Positions 25,159 to 33,411 of a stretch of 64,000 nt of DNA are shown in pieces. This DNA is from Desulfarculaceae bacterium (GTDB lineage Bacteria; Desulfobacterota; Desulfarculia; Desulfarculales; Desulfarculaceae). Where the stretch lies: positions 1 through 64,000 of the forward strand of contig JAHLKT010000008.1 in NCBI GenBank assembly GCA_020444545.1, given 5' to 3'. Every line of letters starts with the position of its first letter. Position 1 is the stretch's first letter. Position numbers and translations under genes: made by a program. Under the pieces are notes generated by a model. That model ran no database searches, had not been told where the DNA came from, and worked only from the letters and a program-made list of their open reading frames with translations.

Positions 25159-25662
25159 TTAATCCGGCAGCAGGGCCAGCACCGCCTCCAGGGAGGGGGC
25201 GGAGACGGCGTGGTCTCCGGCCAGGGCGCGGGCCTCGTGCAGGGAGAACAGGCCCATCTGGCTGATCTCCTCGGGGTCGGGCGCGGGCTCGGCGGCGCTC
25301 ACCGCGTGGTAGACCCCGGTGAACTCGTTCTGCGTGGCCGCGCAGGCCTCCACCTTACCCAGAAACATGAGTTCAAGCTCCAAGCTCAGCTCTTCGCCCA
25401 GCTCGCGGCGGGCGGCGGTTTCGTAGCTCTCGCCGGGGTCCACGTGGCCGCTGGCCGAGGAGGTCCACATGTGGGGGTAGGTGTCCTTCAGGGCGCTGCG
25501 CTTTTGCAGCCAGAGGCGGCCGTCCGGGGTGAAGACGAGTACATGCACCGCGCGGTGCTTTAGGCCCTGGGCGTGGATCTCGCCCCGGGTGGCCAGGCCC
25601 ACCTCGCGGTCTTGCCCGTCCACCACGGGCAAGAGCTCGCCCGGGTTGGTGGCCGGGCTCAC
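25159..25662 (-). CDS. Nudix hydrolase
   Basis: A 167-residue protein starting with GTG 25662 (SPATNPGELLPVVDGQDREVG). The Nudix box is intact: GHVDPGESYETAARRELGEE. The N-terminal part (HRAVHVLVFTPDGRLWLQKRS) resembles isopentenyl-diphosphate isomerase-like nudix enzymes. It hydrolyses or isomerises a nucleoside- or prenyl-diphosphate-type substrate, undetermined. It overlaps the upstream gene in GTGA, so the two are coupled. Confidence 0.88.
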   Translation of the reverse strand: MSPATNPGELLPVVDGQDREVGLATRGEIHAQGLKHRAVHVLVFTPDGRLWLQKRSALKDTYPHMWTSSASGHVDPGESYETAARRELGEELSLELELMFLGKVEACAATQNEFTGVYHAVSAAEPAPDPEEISQMGLFSLHEARALAGDHAVSAPSLEAVLALLPD

Positions 25663-25985
25663 GCCCCCTGCCCCAGGCGCTGGCGGAAGAAGCCGGCCAG
25701 CTCGGGGGGCACCGGGCTAATGCGGCGGTAGGACATCTCCGGGTCGCTGAGCAAAAGCCACAGGCCGCCGCGCTGGCGCACCAGCTCGGCGCTGGCCCCG
25801 GGGCGCTGGGCCAGCTCGGCCGCCTCGCGGGCCAGGGACCGGTAGAGGCGGTAGAGACGGAACACCCGGCCGCCCCTTTGCCCGGCGAAGCGGGCGAAGT
25901 TGCGGTTGCGGCTGGGCGGGTCGGGGTCGGCCAACAGGGCGGCCACCTCGGCCAGGGCCGCGTCCGGGGCGGGGGCCGGGGCCAT
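25659..25985 (-). CDS. Small hypothetical protein upstream of the nudix gene
   Basis: About 108 residues from ATG 25985 with GGAGAG upstream; an in-frame ATG at 26027 is less well placed. It is Ala/Arg/Leu-rich and helical, with no signal peptide or membrane segment. Its end overlaps the nudix start by 4 bp. No family is recognised. Confidence 0.6.
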   Translation of the reverse strand: MAPAPAPDAALAEVAALLADPDPPSRNRNFARFAGQRGGRVFRLYRLYRSLAREAAELAQRPGASAELVRQRGGLWLLLSDPEMSYRRISPVPPELAGFFRQRLGQGA

Positions 25986-26129
25986 GGGTCTCTCCGGGTT
26001 GGTTCGATATGGTCTCTTTGGCCCCAAGTCTAGGGGCGGGGAGGCGGACGGTCAAGGCCGCCTTGCCAGGCAAGAGCGCCTGTGGCAAGCTTTGGGACAC
26101 CGATTTCGACCAAAGCAAAAGAGCCGCCC

Positions 26130-26933
26130 ATGACCCCCAGCCCGGCATACGTACGCATAGAACGGGACGGCCCCGTGGCCGTCGTGACCATGGACAACCC
26201 GCCCACCATGAACGCCATGGACACCGAGATGGGCCCCCGCCTGGCCCGGGCCCTGGAGGGCCTGGCCAGCGACGAGGCCGCCCGGGTGGTGATCCTCACC
26301 GGGGCGGGGGGCAACTTCACCGGCGGGGGCAACCTCAAGCGGGCCGGGGAGTATCTGGACGAGCACCCCGGCTCGGGCGCGGGCGGGCTCTTCGCGGGCT
26401 ATTTGCAGTTCGTGGTGCGGGTGGTGCAGGCGCTCATCGGCCTGCCCCAGCCGGTGATCAGCGCGGTGGAGGGCGCCGCCTCGGGGGCGGGCCTGGCCTG
26501 GATGCTGGCCAGCGAGCTGGTGGTCATCGCCCAGGACGCGCGCATCGTGCCCGGCTTCGTGGCCGCGGGCCTGGTGCCGGCGGCCGGAGCCACCTGGCAT
26601 CTGCCCCGCCTGGTGGGCAACCAGCGGGCGGCCCACAGCCTGATGCTGGGCAAGACCATGCGCCCGGACCAGGCCCTGGAGCTGGGGCTCATCGAGCGCA
26701 TCGCCCCGCCGGGCCAGGCCCTGGCCGTGGCCAAGGAGCTGGCCGGGGAGCTGGCCCAAGGGCCAAGCGCGGCCCTGGCCGCCACCAAGCGCCTGTTGAA
26801 CGCCTCGTTGCGCGGGGCCATCGACCCTCATTTGGAAGACGAGCGCCGCGCGGTGATCGCCGCCGCCGACGACCCCGAGTTCGCCCGCCGGGTGCGCCGC
26901 TTTTTGGCCCCCGGCCGGAGCAAGAAGGAGTGA
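26130..26933 (+). CDS. Crotonase-fold protein lacking the usual catalytic acids
   Basis: About 267 residues from ATG 26130 (MTPSPAYVRIERDG); an in-frame ATG at 26082 would add 16 residues. Crotonase landmarks are VVTMDNPPTMNAMD, the oxyanion segment FTGGGNLKRAGEYL and VEGAASGAGLAWMLASE. Where hydratases have two Glu and PaaG-type isomerases have Asp (PDGG), this protein reads FVAAGLVPAAGATWHLP, with no acidic residue. It may be a thioesterase-like, lyase-like or non-catalytic member. It is followed 2 bp later by a nitroreductase gene in the same direction, probably co-expressed. Confidence 0.82.
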   Translation: MTPSPAYVRIERDGPVAVVTMDNPPTMNAMDTEMGPRLARALEGLASDEAARVVILTGAGGNFTGGGNLKRAGEYLDEHPGSGAGGLFAGYLQFVVRVVQALIGLPQPVISAVEGAASGAGLAWMLASELVVIAQDARIVPGFVAAGLVPAAGATWHLPRLVGNQRAAHSLMLGKTMRPDQALELGLIERIAPPGQALAVAKELAGELAQGPSAALAATKRLLNASLRGAIDPHLEDERRAVIAAADDPEFARRVRRFLAPGRSKKE

Positions 26934-26935
26934 GC

Positions 26936-27601
26936 ATGGACTACCGGGAAGTGCTGGACAAGCGTTTTTCCTGCCGGGCCTACCAAGACAAGCCGGTGAG
27001 CCGCGAGGCGGTGGAGCGCATCGCCGCCCTGGCCCAGCGCTCGCCCTCCTGGGGCAACACCCAGCCCGCCCGGCTCTACGCGGTGGGCGGCGACAAGGCC
27101 AAGGAGATCCGCCGCCGCCTGGTGGACGCCATGCTCTCCGAGCGGCCCCAGGACCCGGACCTGGGCATGCCCACCGAGTTCGAGGCGGGCATGGCCGGGC
27201 GCTACAAGGACCAGGGGCGGCGCATGTTCGCGGCCCTGGGCATCACCCGGGAGGACCCGGCCAAGCGCGAGGCCCACTACCAGAACAACTTCGGCGCCTT
27301 CGGCGCGCCCTGTTTGCTGTTCATCACGGTGCCCAAGGGCCAGAGCGCCTATGTCCTCTACGACGCGGGGGCCTTTGTGCACGGGCTTTGCCTGGCCGCC
27401 GCCGCCGAGGGCCTGAACACGGTGATTCTGGCCGCCCTGGCCCGCTTCCCCGAGGAGGTGCGGGCCGTGGTGCCCCTGCCCGAGGACGAGGCCCTGGTGG
27501 TGGGGGTGGCCCTGGGCCATGGCGAACTGGAGGCGCCGGGGGCCAAGTTCCGCTCCACCCGGCGGCCCCAGGAGGAGGTGCTCGCCACCTTTGATCTTTA
27601 A
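26936..27601 (+). CDS. Nitroreductase-family flavoprotein
   Basis: A 221-residue protein. MDYREVLDKRFSCRAYQDKPV is the FMN-binding N-terminal signature (R-S/C-R-Y/A), and APSWGNTQP-like sequence (SPSWGNTQPARLYAV) is the next family motif. The C-terminus GVALGHGE is also typical. These enzymes reduce nitro groups, quinones or enones with NAD(P)H. ATG 26936 is 2 bp after the crotonase stop, indicating an operon. The natural substrate is unknown. Confidence 0.87.
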   Translation: MDYREVLDKRFSCRAYQDKPVSREAVERIAALAQRSPSWGNTQPARLYAVGGDKAKEIRRRLVDAMLSERPQDPDLGMPTEFEAGMAGRYKDQGRRMFAALGITREDPAKREAHYQNNFGAFGAPCLLFITVPKGQSAYVLYDAGAFVHGLCLAAAAEGLNTVILAALARFPEEVRAVVPLPEDEALVVGVALGHGELEAPGAKFRSTRRPQEEVLATFDL

Positions 27602-27784
27602 CCATGAATTCGCCGCCGCCCCATTGAGCCCGGCGGCAAAAAAGTCTATTATGCGGATTAGTTTTTTCTGAGTTTTTCGCTAGTCTACCTGCCCGTTCAA
27701 CTTGCATCGGCATCCTGTACCCGACCGCGGGCATGGTTAGGTGCGGCCTTTGCCGCATCATCCGGCCCAGGCAACGGACAGGAC

Positions 27785-30430
27785 ATGAAACAGCCACCCT
27801 CCAAAACCGCCTCCCGCCTTTGGCAAGCGCTGCGCCGGGCCCTGTCTCCGCCCCCGGTGCACCCCGACGGCGGGAGCGCGCAGTGGCGGGAGCGCATTCT
27901 CTACTTTCTGCTGGGGCCGGGTCTGGCCCTGGGCATCCTGGCCTTCCTGATCGCCCTGCCCTTTTTCCTGCGGCAGGGCCATTACTACGTGGTCTTCATG
28001 GATTGTCTGGTGGCGATCGGGACGGCGACGATCTTCCTGGCCCGCCGCCTGCCCTACTGGCTGCGTTCCGGCGCGGTGCTGACCCTGGCCTACGGGCTGG
28101 GAACGGTTTTATTGTTAAAAATGGGGCCGGTGAGCGGCGGGGCCCTGTGGCTGTTCGTGGTGCCGATCATGGCCGGCATCCTCCTGGGCATCCGGGCCGC
28201 CATGGCCTGCCTGCTGCTCAACTGCCTGGCCCTGGGCCTGATCAGCCTGGTGGCCTATAACGGGCTGCTGCCCTGGGCCGGAATGGTGCCCTACGGCCTG
28301 GAACGCTGGCCGGTTATCGCCCTGAGTTTCATGCTGCTCAACGCGGTGACCACCGTGCCCACCGCCATGCTGGTGGACAGCCTGCAAAAGGCGGTGGAGC
28401 ACCAGCGCGAGATCTCCCACGAATTGGAGAAAGGGCGGGTCCAACTGGCCCAGGAGGTGGCGGTGCGGCGGCGGGCCCAAAAGGCTCTGACCGAGAGCGA
28501 AAAGCTCTACCGCCTGGTCACCGAGAACGTGAGCGACGCCATCTGGGTGCTGGATTTGGCCACTCTGCGCCTGAGCTACGTCAGCCCCTCGGCCCAGCAC
28601 ACCCTGGGCTACAGCCCCGAGGAAATGCGCGGGCTGAAGCTGGAGCAGCTGCTCGCCCCCGACTCCCTGCGGCTGGCCATGGACACCCTGGGCGAAGAGC
28701 TGGCCCAGGACGACGGCCCCGTCCCCCGGCACCGCTCCCGCCTGTTGGAGCTGCAACACCTTTGCAAGGACGGCAGCTACATCTGGGCCGAGGTGCCGGT
28801 GCGCTTCATGCGCGACGAAAACGGCAAGCCGGCCGGCGTGCTGGGGGTATCGCGGGACATCACCGCGCGCAAGCTGGCCCAGGAGGCGCTGGAGCGCTCC
28901 GAGCGGCGCTACCGCGACCTGTTCGACTCCATCAGCGACATCATCTACACCCAGGACCTAGAGGGACGCTTTTTGAGCGTGAACCGGGCCACGGCCGAGC
29001 TGTTCGGTTATGCCCCCGAAGAGCTGGTGGGCAAGAAGGGGTCGGATTTCATGCTCCCCGAGCACCGCCGGTCCTTCGAGGAGAGGTACCTGACCAAAAT
29101 GATCCAGGACGGCGAGATGGCGGGCACCAGCCAATACCTGGACAGCCACGGCGAGCGGCGCTACATCGAGTACCGCAGCGCCCTGGTGCGCCCCGAGGAT
29201 GGCGAACCCTACATCAGCGGCATGGGCCGCGACGTGACCGAGCGCATCCAGGCCCGCCGCGAGGTGCGCCAGCTCCAGACCCAGCTGTTGCAAAGCCAAA
29301 AGATGGAGGCCGTGGGCACCCTGGCCGGGGGCATCGCCCACGACTTCAACAACATCCTGGCGGTGATGATCGGTTACACCGAGCTGGTTCTGGATGACAT
29401 GGAAAATGATTCGCGCCATCGCCCCCAGCTGGAGCAGGTGGTCCGGGCCGGGGAGCGGGCCACCAACCTGGTGCGCCAGATACTGACCTTCTCCCGGGTG
29501 AAGGACGGCAACCGGAACTCCCTGGTGCTCCAGGATCTGGTGGCCGAGGAGCTGGAACTGCTACGTCCCTCCTTGCCGGGGCGCATCGAGCTGGAGACCG
29601 AGCTGGAGGCCCCCGGGGCGGCGGTCATGGCCGACGCCACCCAGGTGCGCCAGGTGCTGTTGAATCTGGTGACCAACGCCTCCCAGGCCATGGAGCAAAA
29701 CGGCGGTAAGCTGACCGTCGGCCTGCGCCGGGTGAGCATGTCCGCCGTGCGGGCCGCGGTCGAAGGCGGTCTGGAGCCCGGCGAATACCTTCGCCTGGAG
29801 GTGCGCGACACCGGGCCGGGCATGAGTCCCCAGGTGTGCCGCCGCGTGTTCGAGCCCTTCTTCACCACCAAGGAGGTGGACCAGGGCTCGGGCCTGGGCC
29901 TGGCGGTGGTGCACGGCATCCTCAAGGCCCACCATGGGGCGGTGACGGCGCGCAGCCAGCCCGGCAAGGGCGCCGCCTTCACGGTGTATCTCCCCAGCTT
30001 CTCGCCGGAGGGCCAGGCGCCCCAGGCCGAGGCCCCGGCCCAACAGAGCCAGCCCGGCGGAGGCGAAAGCATCTTGCTGGTGGACGACGTGCCCCAGCTC
30101 CTGGCCGTGGCCAGCCTGCGGCTGAGCCGCCTGGGCTACCGGGTGAAGACCGCCGGCTCCGGCGAGGAGGCCCTGAGCGTCTTCTCCGCCGCGCCCCAGA
30201 ACTTCGACCTTCTGATGACCGACCTGACCATGCCCGGCATCTCCGGCGAGGAGCTGGCCCGGCGGGTGGGCGGCATCGCCCCGGAGCTGCCGGTGATCAT
30301 CGTCACCGGCTACGGCCACGAGCTGGACACCAGAAACGCCCCGCCCAACGTGAAGCAGGTGATCGGCAAGCCGGCTTCGTTGGACGAGCTGGCCCAGGTG
30401 GTGCGCACGGCCCTGGACCTGGGGCAATAG
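27785..30430 (+). CDS. Hybrid sensor histidine kinase (membrane, PAS-PAS-HisKA-HATPase-receiver)
   Basis: An 881-residue protein. About six membrane segments lie in residues 35-200, followed by a coiled linker. There are two PAS domains (about 235-365 and 370-495), then HisKA with His519 in [13 protein letters not shown]. The ATPase domain has [17 protein letters not shown] and [11 protein letters not shown]-terminal receiver follows, with Asp813 in [10 protein letters not shown]. All catalytic residues are present. The frame begins at ATG 27785. Input signals are unknown; a diguanylate cyclase gene follows on the same strand. Confidence 0.92.
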   Translation: MKQPPSKTASRLWQALRRALSPPPVHPDGGSAQWRERILYFLLGPGLALGILAFLIALPFFLRQGHYYVVFMDCLVAIGTATIFLARRLPYWLRSGAVLTLAYGLGTVLLLKMGPVSGGALWLFVVPIMAGILLGIRAAMACLLLNCLALGLISLVAYNGLLPWAGMVPYGLERWPVIALSFMLLNAVTTVPTAMLVDSLQKAVEHQREISHELEKGRVQLAQEVAVRRRAQKALTESEKLYRLVTENVSDAIWVLDLATLRLSYVSPSAQHTLGYSPEEMRGLKLEQLLAPDSLRLAMDTLGEELAQDDGPVPRHRSRLLELQHLCKDGSYIWAEVPVRFMRDENGKPAGVLGVSRDITARKLAQEALERSERRYRDLFDSISDIIYTQDLEGRFLSVNRATAELFGYAPEELVGKKGSDFMLPEHRRSFEERYLTKMIQDGEMAGTSQYLDSHGERRYIEYRSALVRPEDGEPYISGMGRDVTERIQARREVRQLQTQLLQSQKMEAVGTLAGGIAHDFNNILAVMIGYTELVLDDMENDSRHRPQLEQVVRAGERATNLVRQILTFSRVKDGNRNSLVLQDLVAEELELLRPSLPGRIELETELEAPGAAVMADATQVRQVLLNLVTNASQAMEQNGGKLTVGLRRVSMSAVRAAVEGGLEPGEYLRLEVRDTGPGMSPQVCRRVFEPFFTTKEVDQGSGLGLAVVHGILKAHHGAVTARSQPGKGAAFTVYLPSFSPEGQAPQAEAPAQQSQPGGGESILLVDDVPQLLAVASLRLSRLGYRVKTAGSGEEALSVFSAAPQNFDLLMTDLTMPGISGEELARRVGGIAPELPVIIVTGYGHELDTRNAPPNVKQVIGKPASLDELAQVVRTALDLGQ

Positions 30431-30502
30431 TCCGAAGTAATCTGGAAGCATAGACATCCAGGCAACCCAACCTGCCCTTGGTTTAGCCGGGAGACTTTTT
30501 CC

Positions 30503-32482
30503 ATGATCCGCCAAGCTCGCAGACCCTTGACCCGCACCAGCCCCACAGTCTATTTCCTCAAACTGTTCATACCGTTGTTCATCTTGATGGTAGGCACGGC
30601 CATCGTGGTGGGCCTGTTGTTGCAGGAACGCCACGTGCGCGAAATCCGGCACAACCAGGTGGAGCACGTGCGCCTGGAGCGCGAGGTGCTGCAAACCGAC
30701 ATCCAGGCCCACATCAGCGATGCGGTGTACCTGGCCGACCTGACCTCCCTGGCCCTGGCCAACCCCGGCGCCGCCATGACTCCGGAGCAGGTCCTGGAGC
30801 GGGCCTTCTATTACTTCAGCCGGGAGCAGAGCGTCTACGACCAGGTGCGCTTCCTGGATGCCCAGGGCAAGGAGCGGGTGCGCATAAACAAGAGCCTCAA
30901 GGGGCCGCTGGTGGTGCCCCCGGACAAGTTGCAGGACAAGAAGGACCGCTACTACTTCAGCGACGGCATCAAGCAGGAGCCGGGCCAGGTGTACATATCG
31001 CCCTTCGACCTGAACGTGGAGCATCACCAGATCGAGCGGCCCCTGAAGCCCACCCTGCGCTTCGCCTCGCCGGTGCGCTCGCCCCAGGGCGGCAAGGCGG
31101 GCCTGGTGGTGCTCAACTTCCTGGGCTACCCCCTGCTGGAACGGCTGCGCCGGGCGGGCAAGGCCGGCGGGGGGGATATGTACCTGGTCAACCGGGAGGG
31201 CTGGTGGCTGGTGGGGCCCTCGCCGGACAAGGAGTGGGGCTTCCAGATCGTGTCCCGCTCCGCCCAAAACATGAGCAGGGTTTTTCCCAAGGCCTGGGAG
31301 GACATCGCCTCGCACCCCGAGGGCCAGGTCTTCACCCCCAACGGCCTGTTCACTTTCCAGATGGTCCGGGTGCTCAACCAGGCCGGCGAGCTGGGCTCCG
31401 CCCTGCCCCAAGGCAAGCTGGACGACCTGTGGTGGGTGGTATCGCGGGTGCCCTCCAAGGCCCTGATCCTGCCCTGGCGGGCCACCCAGATCGGTCTGGT
31501 GCTGGGCGGGTTGGCCTTGATGGCGGCGCTGGTGTGGTTCTGGGCCCTGTCTCGCTCCCGCAGGGCGCGCGCGGAAATGGAGGTCCAGGAGCAGCAGCAG
31601 CGCCTGGAGGCGGTGAGCAACACCGCCCAGGACGCCATCGCCATGATCGACTCCCAGGACAAGGTGCAGTTCTGGAACCGGGCGGCCGAGAGCCTGTTCG
31701 GCTACTCCCGCGAGGAGGTCATGGGCCAGGAGCTGCACCACCTCGTCTCCACCCCCGAGGTGCGCGCCATGGCCCACAAGGGCATGGAGCTGTTCGCCCA
31801 GTCCGGCCAAGGAGCGGTCTTGTCGGGGCTCAGGGAGGTGATGGCCCGGCGCAAGGACGGCACCAGCTTCCCCGCCGAGATAGCGGTGTCGGCTTTCCAG
31901 ATGCACGGCCAGTGGTTTGCCGGGGGCAGCGTGCGCGACATCAGCAACCGCAAGAACTACGAGCGCGAGCTCAAGCGCCTGGCCAACACCGACGCCCTCA
32001 CCGGGGTGTTCAGCCGCCGCCGTTTCCTGGAGCTGTCCGGGCAGGAGATCGCCCGCTCCCGGCGCTACGGCGGCCCCTTGAGCCTGCTTATGCTGGACCT
32101 GGATCACTTCAAGGCGGTCAACGACACCCACGGCCACGAAGTGGGCGATTTGGTGCTTCAGTCCTTTGTAAAGGCCTGCCAGGCGGTGCTGCGCGAGGTG
32201 GATATCTTCGGCCGGGTGGGCGGCGAGGAGTTCATGGTCACCTTGCCCGAGACCAGCGCGGAAGGCGCCCTCAAGGCGGGCGAGCGCCTGCGGGCCTCGG
32301 TGGAGGAAACCGTGGTGCGCGCGGGCGGCAAGGAGATAAGGTTCACGGTGAGCATCGGGGCGGCGGTGTGGCGCGAGGGCCTGGACCTGGAGACCCTGAT
32401 GGGCCGGGCCGACGAGGCGCTGTACCGGGCCAAGGAAGGGGGCCGCAACCGGGTGGCCCTGGCCGAAGAGAACAAGTCCTAG
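30503..32482 (+). CDS. Diguanylate cyclase with periplasmic Cache-like, PAS and GGDEF domains
   Basis: A 659-residue protein. A membrane segment (FLKLFIPLFILMVGTAIVVG) is followed by a periplasmic double-Cache-like sensor to about residue 325. A second membrane segment (IGLVLGGLALMAALVWFW) precedes a PAS domain (about 370-480) and the GGDEF domain. The active site is GRVGGEEFMV. An RxxD inhibitory site (REVD) lies five residues before it, so feedback inhibition by c-di-GMP is expected. It makes c-di-GMP in response to an extracellular ligand. Its stop codon overlaps that of the convergent Crp/Fnr gene. Confidence 0.93.
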   Translation: MIRQARRPLTRTSPTVYFLKLFIPLFILMVGTAIVVGLLLQERHVREIRHNQVEHVRLEREVLQTDIQAHISDAVYLADLTSLALANPGAAMTPEQVLERAFYYFSREQSVYDQVRFLDAQGKERVRINKSLKGPLVVPPDKLQDKKDRYYFSDGIKQEPGQVYISPFDLNVEHHQIERPLKPTLRFASPVRSPQGGKAGLVVLNFLGYPLLERLRRAGKAGGGDMYLVNREGWWLVGPSPDKEWGFQIVSRSAQNMSRVFPKAWEDIASHPEGQVFTPNGLFTFQMVRVLNQAGELGSALPQGKLDDLWWVVSRVPSKALILPWRATQIGLVLGGLALMAALVWFWALSRSRRARAEMEVQEQQQRLEAVSNTAQDAIAMIDSQDKVQFWNRAAESLFGYSREEVMGQELHHLVSTPEVRAMAHKGMELFAQSGQGAVLSGLREVMARRKDGTSFPAEIAVSAFQMHGQWFAGGSVRDISNRKNYERELKRLANTDALTGVFSRRRFLELSGQEIARSRRYGGPLSLLMLDLDHFKAVNDTHGHEVGDLVLQSFVKACQAVLREVDIFGRVGGEEFMVTLPETSAEGALKAGERLRASVEETVVRAGGKEIRFTVSIGAAVWREGLDLETLMGRADEALYRAKEGGRNRVALAEENKS

Positions 32483-33189
32483 CCCGCTCCGCCCACCGCC
32501 ACCACCAGGCTCTTGCCCCGCTGCACCACCTTGCCCGCCTCCTTGAGGCCCTTCAGGGCCCGGGTGATGCTGACCCGGTGGGCCCCCACCAGGAAGCTCA
32601 GCTCCTCGTGGGTGAAGGGCATGGGCAGCTCCAGGCCGCCGGAGGCCTGGCGGCCGTGCTCCTGGGCCACCTGCAACAAGACCTGATAGAGCCGCTGCTC
32701 CAGGTGGGTGGCCGACATGCTGCCCACCCGCTGGGTGAGGCGGTCGATGCGGCGGCTGAGGTTCTTGATCACCTTCAGGCCGATGGCCGGGTGGGCCAGG
32801 ACCAGCTTTTCGAACACCGCCTGGGAGAAGCCGCAGGTCAGGGTGGGTTCCAGGCACACCGCCGAAACCGGGAAGCGCTCGCCCTCGCTGTTCAAGAGGT
32901 TCTCGCCCAGCACGTCGCCCCCGCCCCGGATGTCCAGGATCACCTCGTCGCCCGCCTCGCTGAGCTTGGTCAGCTTGACCCGCCCCGCCTTGATGAGAAA
33001 CATGTGGTCCGCCGCCTGGCCCTGGCTAAACACCGCCTGGCCCGGCTCGTAGCGGCGGCGCAGGGCGCGGGAGGCCAGGGCCTCCATCTCCTCGGGCTCC
33101 AGCCCGCTGAATATGTCCAGATTGCCCAGACAGGTGGGGTCCAGCTTCATGTCCGGCCCGGCCATCTGCTGGCAAAGGCATTTGCCCAT
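32479..33189 (-). CDS. Crp/Fnr-family transcriptional regulator
   Basis: About 236 residues from ATG 33189 (MGKCLCQQMAGPDMKL), which has GGAGAA upstream; the frame extends to ATG 33240. The cyclic-nucleotide-binding fold runs from FSGLEPEEMEALA through AVFSQGQAADHMFLIKAGRV and GDVLGENLL. The C-terminal winged helix includes THEELSFLVGAHRVSITRALKGL. Cysteines cluster at the N-terminus (CLC, TCLG) and in the sensor domain (VCLEPTLTCG). An FNR-like iron-sulfur or redox-sensing role is possible, but the spacing is not the classical FNR pattern. Confidence 0.88.
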   Translation of the reverse strand: MGKCLCQQMAGPDMKLDPTCLGNLDIFSGLEPEEMEALASRALRRRYEPGQAVFSQGQAADHMFLIKAGRVKLTKLSEAGDEVILDIRGGGDVLGENLLNSEGERFPVSAVCLEPTLTCGFSQAVFEKLVLAHPAIGLKVIKNLSRRIDRLTQRVGSMSATHLEQRLYQVLLQVAQEHGRQASGGLELPMPFTHEELSFLVGAHRVSITRALKGLKEAGKVVQRGKSLVVAVGGAG

Positions 33190-33318
33190 AAGGTTCTCCC
33201 GCTCCGGCGGCGGGCGGGCCCCGCCGCGCAAGTGGCGCATAGTCCTATATTATCCTACCGCCGCCCGGCTTCGGGCGCGGTAGCGGACGCTACATTGTTG
33301 TGAATAAAGCGAAAACGG

Positions 33319-33348
33319 TTGACATGCCCGAAAGCAAAGCCATACTTT
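33319..33348 (+). promoter_or_regulatory. Candidate promoter with nearby AT-rich dyad
   Basis: TTGACA (33319-33324) and TACTTT (33343-33348) are 18 bp apart. An imperfect dyad, TATTGAT-N7-ATTAATA (33348-33368), follows. The dyad vaguely resembles a Crp/Fnr-type half-site pair and lies beside the divergent Crp/Fnr gene, but it does not fit the consensus spacing. Confidence 0.4.
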
Positions 33349-33411
33349 ATTGATATTGTGTATTAATAGGCCCGGCCCCACGGGGTGGGCGCCGGAAGCC
33401 AGGGAGTCGTT

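Noticed and set aside
29561..32857. A minus-strand open frame of nearly 1,100 codons
   Set aside because: It lies antisense to the hybrid kinase and diguanylate cyclase, whose domains are unmistakable. Long antisense frames without stops are expected in GC-rich genes; the product is low-complexity His/Gly/Gln-rich.
33348..33368. Crp/Fnr binding site
   Set aside because: The half-sites are too far apart for the consensus and only partly match; mentioned within the promoter entry but not claimed.
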